Positions 10,109-21,554 of a stretch of DNA of 64,000 bases are shown here, one piece after another (position 1 is the stretch's first letter; every line of letters begins with the position of its first letter). The notes under the pieces were generated by a model that searched no databases, was not told the origin of the DNA, and saw only the letters and a list, made by a program, of their open reading frames with translations. This DNA is from Pseudomicrostroma phylloplanum. Lineage: Eukaryota; Basidiomycota; Exobasidiomycetes; Microstromatales. Both the position numbers and the translations under genes were made by a program. Location of the stretch: positions 248,001 to 312,000 of the forward strand of contig BCHS01000004.1 of the NCBI GenBank assembly GCA_039545275.1. Direction: 5' to 3'.

Positions 10109-11070
10109 ATGGGCGCCTCCTCCTCCACACCCAAGATCACCTCCCACGATCGAGCCATCCTGGACCTGAAGCTGCAGCGCGATCGGATAAGGCAGTACCA
10201 GAAGAAGGTAAGTTCGCCCATCGCATGCTCAAACATTCCCTCCCACCCCCAACTGACTGGTGTCCTCCCCTCCCACCAGCTCCTGACCATCGAAGGCAGA
10301 GAGAAAGATGCAGCTCGCACTTTGCTCGCGCGGGGTGAGAAGGCGCGGGCGCTCAGTGCTTTACGTAGGGGGAAGTATCAGAGGAGTATGCTGGAAAAGA
10401 CGGATGGACAGTTGAAGACGCTGGAGGAGTTGGTGAGTGCCGCTTGGAGGGAGGAAAGAGGGGACGATAGCAACGAGCTGGGGTTGGGGGAGGAGCAGGA
10501 GACACTGACTCGAGCGTCTGGAACCACTTCGGCCATACTCGCAGGTCTCGAACATCGAGTTCTCCCAAATTCAAGCATCGGTATACCATGGTCTAGCGCA
10601 GGGGAACCAGGTGCTAAAGGAGATCCACAAGGAGCTCAACACGGAGAGTGTGGAGAAGTTGCTCGAGGAGACGGCCGAGGCGCAGGCTCATCAGAGGGTA
10701 AGTCTTACTTCCGCTCTAGGATCACTCTGCAGTTGCATTTGCAGTTGCGGTAGCGCTGACATTCGCTACTTTCCATGGCGTATTCGTTCTCTCTCTACAA
10801 CAGGAGGTCGACGAGCTACTGGCTACGAGGATGACCGCCGACGAGGAAGCCGAGGTGCAGGCCGAGCTCGACGCCCTCGAGCGGGAAGCCGCCGGCGTGT
10901 CCGCCACCCAGCCCGTCCCCGAGGCAGATCGGCAGAAGGTACCGCAACTTCCCGACGCTCCTACTGCCGAGCCCGTCGTTGCTCGGCCAGAGCCGCAGGC
11001 GGCGGAGCGGACGAAGCAGCAGCAGAAGGAGCAGCAAAGGGAGCCGGAGAGACAGGCTATGCTTGCTTGA
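10109..11070 (+). CDS. VPS20: ESCRT-III subunit Vps20 (CHMP6)
   Basis: Nucleates ESCRT-III assembly on endosomes during multivesicular body formation. Exons: 10109-10207, 10280-10432, 10545-10697, 10804-11070, all phase 0; 223 aa. The start MGASSS places a Gly at position 2 for N-myristoylation, as in Vps20/CHMP6. Then come SKIT-like TPKITSHDRAILDLKLQRDRI, the basic helix with LARGEKARALSALRRGKYQ, VSNIEFSQIQASVYHGLAQGN and LKEIHKELNTESVEKLLEETAEA, and an acidic helix MTADEEAEVQAELDALERE. The tail is Pro/Gln-rich. Three introns interrupt a short gene. It converges on the SCM3-like gene with about 200 bases between. Confidence 0.93.
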
Positions 11071-11276
11071 GAACACGCCGAGGCGGAAAGGCAGACATTG
11101 GGGGGAAGGACATGCAGTATTGTATTTGCCAAGAGCAGCAGAGAGGGTGGCAATGGGAGAGTCGTGTACATACAGGACATGAAGTGCGCAAAAGGATCAA
11201 GATCACGTGTGGGGTTGAGGGAGAGGTCATGAGATGCTGGTTCGTGAACTTGGTCAGGGGACTGCCATCGGAGGCT

Positions 11277-13355
11277 TCAGAATGCCAAGGTCGTGCCCGC
11301 CTCTCTCGCTCGAGGCGAACCCCCAGCCAGCTCGGCCGAGAAGCCCGCTGCAGTCGCGGCCGCGGCGGCCGAGGTGGATCCATCGGCCAGGTTGAAGGTC
11401 GACTGGGGACGACGAGTCGTGCTTGGGGAGGAATAGGATGCTACACGCTGCTGCTGCTGCTGGTGCTGCTGGTCGAGACGATGTGGACTCTGAGCATGAG
11501 CCTGGGCTTGAGCGTGAGCGTGAGTGTAGAGGCGACTGGACGGCGAAGCATAGCTGAGAGGAGCCATCACTGCTTCCTTGGGTGGCGAGGTTGAGATGTG
11601 AGAATGCAGCGTGGTCATGTTGCTCGCTTGAGCGTACTTTGACACTGCATGGGACGGAGGCGATCCCGGCGGAGTCACCAGACCATCTGACAGCGATTGA
11701 TCGGCATTTTGATCGACTTGTGAGCCTTGCTCGATGGGCATCGAAGGGTCGGCGATCTGTAACAGATTCGATTGTGCTTGTGCGCCACCGTCGAGGCTGC
11801 CAACGCCTGGTTCGGATGACTCGCGACGAGCGGAGGATGTAGAGAGGACAGTCTCGGCCGAGTCTAGAGTGGCCGGTTCTGCTCGATCGCTACCGCCTTG
11901 GGATTTCGGATGCTCTATAGCTGGAGAGCGCGACTTTGTTGTCCTGGCAAAGCCTGTGGACAGAGCCGCCATGCCGAAGATCTCCACCAGATCAGGTACT
12001 TCATCGTGCGGCATGGGTACAGGAGCGCTCGCGCTGCCCGAGAGGAGAGCTTCGACGTTCTTCCTTCCCTGACTCATTGCCTGACTGAATGCATCATCGG
12101 CACGGGTCAAGATGCCGCCCTGCCCTTCTTGAGTATCCCAGTCGCCATGAGGGAAGAGAGGGCCTCGTCTCTGTCTAGCAGCTGATGCCTCGTCATGAGG
12201 AATCAGCACGCCTTCGTCTTGATCGAGGACATCCAGATCGTCGTCCGAAGTATCGTACTGGCCAGGTTGGGAGAGGTACAGAGTAGCCCGCTCGCGACGA
12301 GCGACAGAGCCTTGAGTCTCGTCTGCATCCCCTTCTCCATCCTCGTCTTCATCCGAGTCGTCCTCCGAGGAAGTAGTGGTGGTACCTCTCATCCTGTCCC
12401 ACCTTGCCTCCCTGAAGTCTATCACAGACTCCTCGTCGTCGGTGCCTTCCTCATCACCCATGAGCTGCTTTCTGTGTGCTTCCTCTTGCAGGAAAGCTCG
12501 CAGATCAGGATCCATGGTAGCTGGATCGGGCTCCTCCTCCTCTTCCGATGACTCTCCTCCGTCTGCTGGCCCCTCTGGCGCGGCGGTAAACTCTCGATAC
12601 TGACTCCGCACAAAGGCTTCGTCCCATACCCCCAACTCATCCTCATCGCTATCCAGAGTTATGTCCGCTCCCTTCTTCCGCTTGGTCTCGTCCTCAGTGT
12701 AGACTTCGGCATCGACATCCTCGCCAGCCGCTATCTTGAGCTCTCTGGCGACATCATCCAAATCTTCATCCTTGATGTGAAAGCTGCCGAAAGCGAGCTC
12801 CTCCTTGAAAGCTCGTATAATACCATTGTCCTTTATCAGCCTCATCTTCTGTTTGCCGCGCCCCAGGTAAATCTCATCCTGCGCTTGCAGATGAGCATCC
12901 TTGAAGCGCTCGTAAATCTCGTCCCACTTGAGCTTTAGCCTCATGGTAGACCGATAGCGCATGTGAGCCACCGAGGGCGTGCCATCCTCATTCTCCGCTT
13001 CGGGTGGGGGAAGCTGTGAGGTGAACAGGAGCTTCCGCCTCTTCTTTGGCGGAGGACGCAGAGGAGAGGAGCGTTGCGGTTGATGAGGAAGGATGTGGCT
13101 TGAACCTGATTCGTCCAAGTAGTGATTGGAACGATGAGTCGAGGGCGAGCCAGCTTTGGTCGGCAGGGCATGACGAGAGGAAGGCCCTGCCACTGGCTCT
13201 CCATCCGATACGTCTACAACTTCATCTGCCTGATCGATACGAAACGGAGGCGGAAAGAAGCGCTCTCTAGACTGAGAGGCAGTGGGTGGGAGATCAGGGC
13301 GAGCGGGGTACGACGATGGCCCGGCCACAGAGTATGAGACTTGCGGGAAGGTCAT
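11277..13355 (-). CDS. SCM3: Scm3/HJURP-like centromeric histone chaperone (tentative)
   Basis: Single-exon 692-aa protein, mostly acidic and Ser-rich. Near residues 133-186 it has MRYRSTMRLKLKWDEIYERF followed by DEIYLGRGKQKMRLIKDNGIIRAF. This resembles the Scm3 block (a helix ending in the pattern KWxxIFExF, then DEIDL, then an Ile/Val-rich strand and a DNGxxR/DRGHLR motif) that binds the centromeric histone CENP-A with H4. A basic PPPKKRRKLLF sits just before it. Long acidic stretches follow, including DITLDSDEDELGVWDEAF and SSEEEEEPD. The C-terminal third is Ser/Gln/His-rich and looks disordered. The family assignment is from motif memory only and the rest is unrecognised; if wrong it is an acidic nuclear protein of unknown role. 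Confidence 0.5.
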   Translation of the reverse strand: MTFPQVSYSVAGPSSYPARPDLPPTASQSRERFFPPPFRIDQADEVVDVSDGEPVAGPSSRHALPTKAGSPSTHRSNHYLDESGSSHILPHQPQRSSPLRPPPKKRRKLLFTSQLPPPEAENEDGTPSVAHMRYRSTMRLKLKWDEIYERFKDAHLQAQDEIYLGRGKQKMRLIKDNGIIRAFKEELAFGSFHIKDEDLDDVARELKIAAGEDVDAEVYTEDETKRKKGADITLDSDEDELGVWDEAFVRSQYREFTAAPEGPADGGESSEEEEEPDPATMDPDLRAFLQEEAHRKQLMGDEEGTDDEESVIDFREARWDRMRGTTTTSSEDDSDEDEDGEGDADETQGSVARRERATLYLSQPGQYDTSDDDLDVLDQDEGVLIPHDEASAARQRRGPLFPHGDWDTQEGQGGILTRADDAFSQAMSQGRKNVEALLSGSASAPVPMPHDEVPDLVEIFGMAALSTGFARTTKSRSPAIEHPKSQGGSDRAEPATLDSAETVLSTSSARRESSEPGVGSLDGGAQAQSNLLQIADPSMPIEQGSQVDQNADQSLSDGLVTPPGSPPSHAVSKYAQASNMTTLHSHISTSPPKEAVMAPLSYASPSSRLYTHAHAQAQAHAQSPHRLDQQHQQQQQRVASYSSPSTTRRPQSTFNLADGSTSAAAAATAAGFSAELAGGSPRAREAGTTLAF

Positions 13356-13798
13356 CTTGCAGGCCTTCGCTCAACCTCGGCGAGCCGGACCGGGGTCGAG
13401 CTCACAGGATCAAGGCAAGCTGGGAGAGGTGATACTTAGGCTGGTCTCATAGCTTGCATAGCAGCCGAGATAGCGTAGAGTACCAGTGCCAATGATGAGA
13501 TTCTGTATAGCGAGCTTTGGAAGGAGATGGGCGTGATACTGTAGAAATCAGGTGGAACCTCATCAAAGTGGCCTCGCTCCGCCCGGGCGCCTCGCCTCGA
13601 CGCGCTCGCGCTCGCGCTCGCGACTCGGACCAATTTCACGCCGCCCGCCCAGTCCGCTCCTCTGGCTGACGAGGAACACTTCCGTAGCGAACACTTCTTC
13701 CACAGCAACATACTCCCCTCGTAGATCCTAGCCGATCATCGCCACTCTATTTGCTACCCACAGATGGTGCCCTAAGCTCTCCACACTTCCCTCAGGTG
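13356..13798. promoter_or_regulatory. Divergent SCM3-like/SLD3 intergenic region
   Basis: 443 bases between two divergent starts. Contains a short GC-rich run of repeated CGCTCG units around 13594-13622. No TATA box is evident. An in-frame TTG lies upstream of SLD3, but the first ATG is 13799. Confidence 0.45.
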
Positions 13799-16700
13799 AT
13801 GACAGTGCGGCTCGGTGCACTTGCGAGGTGCCCCTTTGACTGGCCTGGCACTGCACCTTCAGACGAGGCAGGCCCAAGCTCAGCTGGTTCTCCCCAAGGT
13901 CCAAAGACTGTGAGGAGGAGGACATTGACGTCGCAATCGGAGGTCGCCACTAGCCGTGACGAATTCAAGACTGTAGACAAGGAGCTACCGCTTGATCAAT
14001 GGCTTCGCGGTCGTTATTTCGAATGCCTCTGGCTAGGCGAGCATCACTTTCCCTTGGCCGACTTTCCCTTGGCTCTCAATCAGCTTCTGAGGCGCGGTCG
14101 CGAACTTCATGACCATGCAGGCGCATCGAATTTGGACGACGACGCCTTCAAAGCAGCAGATGCTGCAGAGAAGGGAGCTATAGCGGCTGTCGAGGCTATT
14201 GCGAGCTTGCTGCCTTCCAAGTCTGCGATACAGCAAAAATATCGACAGGACTTTACGGCAGAGGGTAGGCTGGAAGCGATGTTGGGCGTCAATACCGCGG
14301 CGAGCACGACCGACACGCAAGAGAACAGATCTTCGCGACTCGGAGGCGAAGAAGAGGATCTCAATGTCAAGGCCGCCCTAGGCTCAGGTCAAGGTAGTCT
14401 GATTGCGGCAGAAGTCCGCAGAGCTTCGGAGCTCCGATCATTGCAAGCAGCTGAACAAGAGAGTCAGCAGAACGATAGTTTTGATCAAGCGGCATTGGCG
14501 ACAAAGAATGGTTCGAGCCTCTCGAGTGGTCTGAAGCTGCGGGACCAGTGGCTCGCAGCGATCGAAAGGCGAGAGTGAGTATCTAGGGGCACAAAGTCGT
14601 AGAGCTGGCGCTTATCATCACTCCCTTCGACGGCGACAGGCTCTCATTGCAAGTGCTGCTCGTCCTTGAGACATTGCGTCTCAGCGTCGAGCATCCGGGG
14701 GTGTTGGCCAAGATTGCAGTCACTGGGTCAAACAAGATGCCCCACCGACCCTCCATAGCTCCATTGCAGAAGGCGGCGCCTTCCGACTCCTTCGGGCTGG
14801 CAGGTTCGGGGCCGGCGGGAACAGACGCAGACTCCACGGCGGCGGCGTCCGCATCGATCTGTGAAGACAGCCAGAGTAGTCTGCGAGAGGAAGAGACGCA
14901 AAGTCAGGACACACAAGCCGAAACACAGGACCCGAGTGTTCCCAAGAAGAAGCGGAAGCGGAAAAGCGCGCCAGCTCGGCGATGGACCGGTATGCCCACA
15001 GCCTTTGGCTTTGATAGCATGCCCTCGGGCTCGTCTTTCGATGGAGGAGGGTTCCCGTGGCTCAAGAGACCGACTCGGCCAGGTGAGACCCCGAATGCTG
15101 CTGCTGCTCCAGACGACGAGGTCGCAGGGGAGGAGCAGGGCGAAGACGCATTGGACGGCTTGAGCTTGGTCTGTGATGCCGAGAAGCTACACAGACGCTT
15201 CGAAAGTCTCGTGGACCGCCTCTCACTTCGCATTGTGACTGCAGATTTGGCAAAGGATTTCGCTGAAATTGGATCGCCAGAGAAGCAAGCAACGGCCACT
15301 GCAGAGACAGACCAGAGCGCTGAGGTCAAAGCGAGCAAGAAGGCTCCTCCGCTCCTCTTCGGAACCTCAGCGCGACGGAGAGAAGACCGGGATGAGAGGG
15401 ACGAGCTACATCATTTGTGCTCGGACATTGTGGAGCCGCGATTCTCGCGCTTGCTCCCTCGACAATGCTCCGTCCTGCACAGTCGCGCTACCGGCGGAAC
15501 CTCAGCTACACCCGCTCGACCGGTCAGAAGCCGGAATATGGTTTCCTCCGAGGGCGCATCGCTCTCTGTAGCAGTGGGTGATGCCGATAACAGTGTCGAG
15601 CAGCTTCAGCGCAAGAAGGAGGAGCAGATATTGAAGCAGACTCGGACAGAGCTGGACCTCATAAGCAAAAGGAAGGTCGCTGCGGAGAAAGCCAAGGAGC
15701 GGGAGGCGCGAAAAGCCAGCCAGAGACCAGGGCTGAAAGACGCTTTGGTGCTTGAACAGAAGGAGCGCAGGGGTTCGAGAGCTTCCTCGAATGCTGCTGA
15801 TGCTGAAAGGTTCAAGAGGGAGGTCAGCGTGAAGAGGCGAGTAGGCTTTGCGAGGAGCTCCTCTCTGAGCGGCAGTGCTCTTAGTGCATCTCTGCAAAGC
15901 GAGACAGAACAGCAAAGCAGTCAGATTCCGCCACTGCAGCAGCGCAACGACAATGTCGCGGCGTCGTCAAACAGCTCAAGCCGACCGCACAAGAGGAAGA
16001 TTGCAGAGCCACAGCGCTTCGGGGGACTTGCGAACGCAGCAGCACAGTCTTCGTCTTTGAGAACCGTCAGTGACCCTGCAGCACCCGCCGCTGCCCCACA
16101 ACGTGGTACAGACGAAGAGGACGATAATCCCTTCAGAGACGTGCGCAACACAGTCTCTCAAGCAGCTTCCTCGTCGCTGCTTACAAACAAGCAAGGCCTG
16201 TTTGCCAGTGCAATGCAAACCTCACAACCGCCGCTGCCGCCGCCTCAGCAGTCCCGCTCAACTATGTCTTCGGCCTTCAATAGATCCTCCTCCTTCGCAA
16301 GGTCCTCTAGTCAAAGCTTTGGTCAGTCGCAGATACAACAATCACAGCGTTACCTTGATCAGCCAGATGGGATCCTCAAGAGAGCCCCCTCGGTCACTTC
16401 GATGGCTGCGCCGAAGCCAACACAGAGCTCAGGAAGAGGATCGGCTGCCTGGCAGAGGACGGAATCTCAGCCGGTCACGTCGCGAGACCTTTCATCTCTG
16501 ACTGATGCGGCGCAGCTCGATATGAGGCCAAGAGGCAAGTCTCAGGTCCGGGCAGATGAGAGCAGTCAGTCAAATGAGCGAGCTACGCGGTCGCGAAGAC
16601 CACTCGTCACTTCACAGAGTCAACCAGCTGACCTAAGTCTGGCGCTGTCGACTGAATCATTCGATGACCTCTCAGAGGACGATAGAAGCGACATCGAGGC

Positions 16701-17301
16701 TGCTGACGAGGAGGAGGAGCAGGAAGAGGAGATGCTCGTCTTCAACCGTCGTCCGGCACCACCTCGGCCCATGGGGTCCTCGAATTCGACCAGATCGGAT
16801 GCCAACCCTGGTGCTGGCCCCTCGCTCGGTGTGCCACGAGGCATGTCTCGCACCGCTAGCGCACTATCCGCTCTACGGGGCTGGACTACTGCTGGTACGT
16901 CGCCAGTCCTCAGTACAGTACCTGTGGTGGACGTCTCCCGCACAGGAGTGGCCACGACAGCGAGCCAAAGTCAAGGCGCGGTCTCTAGCACTGGTGTCCT
17001 GTCGCAAGAGAATGACGTTCACTCAGACAGCTCGCATCCGCCGATCCCTGTCGTGGCCCCTGTGCGTCCACCCACGGCCCTGAGGGTGCCCAGCGGTCGC
17101 AACCCATTTGCGAAGACGATCTCGGTAGGCCGTGCTGACTCCGTCATCGATGCGATGGCAGACCTGCAGCCTAGAGGACCTTTCGGAGTAAAGCGCATGG
17201 CTTCTGCCGACAGAGTGGAAGAAGCTGGGGCGCAGAAGAGGAGGGTTTTCGTGGAGGAGAGCGACGAGGAGATGGGGGGAAATGTCAGTGCCGCAAGTTG
17301 A
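13799..17301 (+). CDS. SLD3: DNA replication initiation regulator Sld3/Treslin-like
   Basis: Sld3 loads Cdc45 on the MCM helicase at origins after CDK phosphorylation. Exon 1 is 13799-14574 and exon 2 14640-17301 (phase 2 junction); 1145 aa. The Sld3 core is spread over both exons: LPLDQWLRGRYFECLWLGEHHFPLADFP, then ERREL-SLQVLLVLETLRLSVEHP across the intron, KKKRKRKSAPARRW, LCDAEKLHRRFESLVDRLSLRIVTADLAKDF and DELHHLCSDIVEPRFSRLLPRQCSVLHSRATGG. The region after about residue 600 is long, Ser/Gln-rich and probably disordered; it contains many Ser-Pro/Thr-Pro sites where CDK control of Sld3 normally acts (inference). The call depends on the conserved core order; the tail has no family similarity I can name. 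Confidence 0.75.
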
Positions 17302-17548
17302 CCCGTCGCAAATCAGCGGTGTAATCTAGCCGCTCTCCCGCGCTGTCACTGGTGTAGACACGAGGTGGAGAGCGGAGGTCCCTTGCGATGTGTCGCAATT
17401 GTCATCTATTCACATGATGCGTTACAAACGAAATGCTACAGCTTGTATATCAAACAGACGTTGGCTTTCCCATTGATTCGTCTGACGTCATCCCTGCACC
17501 GCTAGGCTTGGACCATGCCGTGTAGTCGGTGTGGGGAGCGTCCCGCAC

Positions 17549-17956
17549 CTAAGATCCCCGGTAGGTGGTGTAGCTGTAAGGGCTGATAAGCAGTGGGATG
17601 TGGAAGTGCTTCTTCTCCTCTTCCCTCTTGATGGTGAACGACACCTCTACTTTGGGGTAAAAGGTCTCCTTTCCCTGTTTGGCAAAGTACTCCTTTGTCT
17701 CAAAGACGACCTTGTAATCTCCAGGCACTCCCAGATCCTCCAGATCCGAAGCATCGACGAGGTCTACACAGCGACCGTCGTCGTTGGTGTGGCTGCTGCC
17801 GAGCTCAAAAGTGCCGTCGAGGTTCTCCTCGTCGGTGTCGGGGAAGATCTCTAGGACCTCCTCGGCCGTCTTGAATTGGTAGAGGCGGATCTCGACGCCC
17901 GAGGCGGGAAGACCAGTAGTGCTGTCCAGGACGTGGCAGGTGATGGGGGAGGACAT
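17549..17956 (-). CDS. 5-hydroxyisourate hydrolase (transthyretin-like)
   Basis: Second enzyme of urate breakdown: hydrolyses 5-hydroxyisourate made by urate oxidase to OHCU, probably in peroxisome or cytosol. Single exon, 135 aa, the usual length. The N-terminal signature is CHVLDSTTGLPASGVEIRLY and the C-terminal one HFHIPLLISPYSYTTYRGS, the family's terminal YRGS. The C-terminus is not a canonical PTS1. The urate pathway partners are not in the window. It sits alone between SLD3 (convergent) and PAL (divergent). Confidence 0.95.
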   Translation of the reverse strand: MSSPITCHVLDSTTGLPASGVEIRLYQFKTAEEVLEIFPDTDEENLDGTFELGSSHTNDDGRCVDLVDASDLEDLGVPGDYKVVFETKEYFAKQGKETFYPKVEVSFTIKREEEKKHFHIPLLISPYSYTTYRGS

Positions 17957-18833
17957 GATAAGGCCGGATATGGGTGGGACGTGGGAGAGTTGAGGGTTCT
18001 TCTAGTCAAGAGAAGTAGGCGGCGGGGTAATAAGGTGAGCAGGGAGAGCGGAAGGGATCAGTAGGCTGTCGTACGCAAGTCTTAGCAAGCCCGCCTCTGG
18101 GCTCACCTGGGGTAGATGTGATCGGATATGACTTCTCTGATAGATGTCAAAGGTATAAATGGAACGAAGAGGAGGGGGAGATTCACACGATGCGGGTGAG
18201 TGGATGAGTGGGTGCGCCAGACTGAGTGGACTGGACTGCATGGGGCCGGGAATGTCTCCGGGTCTAGCTGCACCGCTGTCCGGATCTAAATGGGGGAGGG
18301 CCAGACGGCACACGGACCAGCCTAGGCCTGCCTGTGCCTGCATCCGTGCCGCCAAGCCACCCCCGCGCCCCTCGGCTCGGCACCGGGGTCACCTGATCCA
18401 TGCACGCCCGACGCTCTCTTTTAGTCACAAAAGTTGACACTCCCACGCCTGCGTTGCTCTTTCCATCAAGGTCATGGTGAATGACTAACCTCACCAGCAC
18501 CATGGGCTAGATTGTCGCCGTAAGGCATCTTGACACTCTCGTCGTCCCCACACTACTATCGTGCCGCATGTCTCACTATCTTGGCGTGACACCGTCACTT
18601 GGCGAGGCGAGGAAATAAAGTGGGGCGACTTGGGTATATAAGGGTGGTCTGTGTGTGAGACTCCTCTGGGTGTGTCCAGCTTATCAGAGTCACGCTCTCC
18701 CCTCGCCTCGCACCTTGCCTTGCCTTTAGTAGCTACCTTACCCCTTCAGTCTCACCTCGTCCGAGCAGCCGACGCTACCCTCCGCCCCTCACTCTCTCCT
18801 TCGCCCTAGTACTTACCACCATTACCGCCCATC
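17957..18833. promoter_or_regulatory. Long divergent region between hydroxyisourate hydrolase and PAL
   Basis: 877 bases with no credible gene, one of the two longest gaps in the window. It ends in a clear TATA element for PAL (18635-18642) followed by a C/T-rich leader of about 190 bases. A second AT-rich motif (GGTATAAATGG around 18151-18161) lies about 195 bases upstream of the hydrolase start and could serve that gene. The size fits a regulated rather than housekeeping promoter for PAL. Confidence 0.55.
18635..18642 (+). promoter_or_regulatory. TATA box of PAL
   Basis: TATATAAG, 199 bases before the PAL start codon and in an otherwise GC-rich stretch. This is the most convincing TATA element in the window. 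The distance implies a 5' leader of roughly 130-170 bases. Confidence 0.55.
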
Positions 18834-21343
18834 ATGCCCTCGGCGCCTCGGCTCGGGTTCCTCGCCACTGCCTCTCAAGGGTGGTCCGAGCTCAGCCTCC
18901 TCACCACGCAAAGCACCTCCGCCTCAGTCTCCCTCGACGGGCAGGGACTCAGCATCTCCCAGGTAGTGGCTGCCGCAAGGTGAGCTCGGGAGCTGCACAT
19001 GTGCCCAACGATGATCACGACGACGAATTCCACTACCTGGATATGCTTGCTGATTGAGCCCGTCTCTGCATGTAATAGGTATGGAGCCAAGGTATCTTTG
19101 GGATTCGAGACTGATAGCGAGGCGAGAGCCAAGATCGACGCCGCCGTCAAGTGTCTGAAAGACAAGCTCGACGCAGGAGAGTCTTTGTACGGCATCAACA
19201 CCGGCTTTGGAGGCAGTGCTGGTGAGTATCGGGCACCAGTAGGCTCGTGTAGTTCGCCTCCGAAGCTGTTTGCTGACAAGCGTCCCCCTTATTCAGACTC
19301 TCGCACCAACAATCCTACGGCCTTGCAGCTCGCACTGCTCCAGCATCAGCAATGCGGTCTCCTCGAGCTGCCCAGCTCCTCCCCTTACTCTACTCCCTCC
19401 GGAGCCTCCGCATCACTCAGTCTGTCCGAGGAGAGACTCTCTATGCCCGAGGCCTGGGTCCGCGCTGCCGTTGCTGTGCGTCTCAACTCTCTCGTCCGTG
19501 GTCACTCAGGTGTACGAGTAGAAGTACTGCGAACCATGGCCGCTTTGCTGGAGCACAACATCACTCCCGTTGTTCCACTGCGAGGTTCCATCTCCGCCAG
19601 TGGTGACTTGTCGCCATTGAGCTACATCGCCGGCTGCCTCGCAGGTGAGGACGGCATTCAAGTCTGGATTGACGGGCCCGATGGCGCAAGAGTTAAGGTG
19701 CCAAGCTCCAAGGGTTTGGCGCATTACAAGCTCGAGCCCGTACAGTTCCATCCGAAGGAGGCTCTTGGTATCCTCAACGGAACTGCCGTGTCTGCCGGTG
19801 TAGGGGCACTTGTGCTCCACGACGCTGCCAACTTGGCTGTGCTCACGCACATCACCACTGCCATGGCCGTCGAAGCAAGCACTGCCACCGACGCTTCCTT
19901 TGCCGCCTTCATCGGCGAGGAGTGCCGACCTCATCCCGGCCAGATCGAATCGGCAGCGACCATCTTCCACTTGCTCACAGGTAGTAAGCTCGCCACGCAC
20001 TTGACTGACGAGGGCGTCCACTTACTCAGCAACGAAGACGAAGGTTCACTCCGCCAGGATCGATATCCTCTGCGTACTGCCTCTCAATTCATGGGTCCTC
20101 TCCTCGAAGACATTCTCGCCTCTTGGAAATCGCTCAACATCGAGCTGAACTCGACGACTGACAACCCTCTGATCTCGGTGCAGGAGAACACCATTCATCA
20201 TGGTGGTAATTTCCAGGCTAGCTCGGTCACTACGGCCGTCGAGAAGACCAGGCTGGCCCTGGCTCTGTTCGGAAAGCTCACTTTTGCCCAGGCTACGGAG
20301 CTGATCAACCCTGCTATGAATCGAGGTCTCAATGCCAATCTGAGCGCTACTGACCCCTCTCTGAACTTCCACTGCAAGGGTAAGTATTCCTTGCACGTGT
20401 AGCAGAGATTCAAAATCTTGTGAGTGTGTCTGTACTGACATGCCCTCTTTTGTTGCGATACAATGATAGGTGTCGATATCGCTCTCGCAGCTGTCACCTC
20501 AGAGCTGCAATTCCTCGGCAGCCCCGTATCGACGTACATCCAGCCAGCCGAGATGTCCAACCAGGCCGTCAACTCCCTCGCCTTGATCTCTGCTCGCTAC
20601 ACGGTCCACTCCATCAATGCACTGCAGCAGCTCCTCGCATGGACACTCTACCTCCTCTGTCAGGCCCTTGATCTCCGCGCCCTGCAACGCAGCCTCGCCT
20701 CGCAACTCTCCACGCAGATCTCTCAGTCAATTTCGAAGCACTTCTCCACCTGGATCGACCAGTCCAACCAGTCCGACCTTTCGGCCAAGGTCTTTTCGAG
20801 GCTGCAGAAGAGAATGGACGAGACGAGCGCGAGGGACCTGGAGGCACGTCTGCTAGAGAGCTATCAGATGGCCGGGTTTGAGATCCACAAGTTCTTTGCT
20901 GGCTTGCCTTCGGGAGGTGGATCGGACCCGCTGCGAAACATCCTGGCATGGAGGGATGATAGTGTGCAGGAGACCAAGGCGCTCTATAGGAAGACTACCC
21001 TGGAGGTGAGCTGACAGGCGTTTGTCAACATATTGGCGCAGCTGTCACTGACTTCTACGCATCTGACTTTCATCCCCCCCCACGTCGTTCCCAGTTCCTC
21101 GAGTCACCAAAAGCCTGCCACGCCTCCTCTCTACTTGGCTCCACGCGCCCCGTCTACGAGTTCATCCGACGCACCCTCGGCGTGGGCATGCATGGCATCG
21201 ACAACTACCACGAGTTCGCAGACATAGAGGCCTTCAAGAAGCGACCGACTATTGGAGAGGGAGTGAGCGTGATCCTTGAGAGTCTGAGGAATGGGGATCT
21301 TTTCAAGGTGCTGTTTGAGGATGGGATGTTGCTTGGGAAGTGA
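18834..21343 (+). CDS. PAL: Phenylalanine ammonia-lyase
   Basis: Deaminates phenylalanine (and often tyrosine in fungi) to cinnamate, a route for aromatic amino acid catabolism. Exons: 18834-18979, 19079-19221, 19297-20379, 20470-21005, 21095-21343; 718 aa, the usual length. Key features: LYGINTGFGGSAD at the substrate lid across intron 2; RGSISASGDLSPLSYIAG around residue 220, containing the Ala-Ser-Gly triad that cyclises to the MIO electrophile; NGTAVSAGVGAL; NSTTDNPLI; HHGGNFQASSVT; and HCKGVDIALAAVTSELQFL plus AEMSNQAVNSLALISAR across intron 3. The C-terminal shielding domain ends in MGVGMHG-like TLGVGMHGIDNYHEF. It has a strong TATA box and a long upstream region. Converges on GGPP synthase. 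Confidence 0.96.
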
Positions 21344-21554
21344 AGGTGGGAGAAGTGATGGGATGGGAAAGGCGAGGACTTATACCAGTGACGATGATGC
21401 GAGGGGCGGGACAGAAGGATCTAGATCCGCATCGCATTGTAGACACACGTAGCTAGACTTCATTCGAACACACTCTCTGATCTGCGCTGAGACCACTTGC
21501 CCGATGTTGTTGCTGGAAATGGTCAACAAGTGTATTGTGCTTCGCTCAGCTAGA

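Noticed and set aside
18834..18979. Possible frameshift in PAL exon 1
   Set aside because: On careful counting the frame is intact (AGC ATC TCC CAG GTA GTG) and the phase-2 exon end joins exon 2 correctly.
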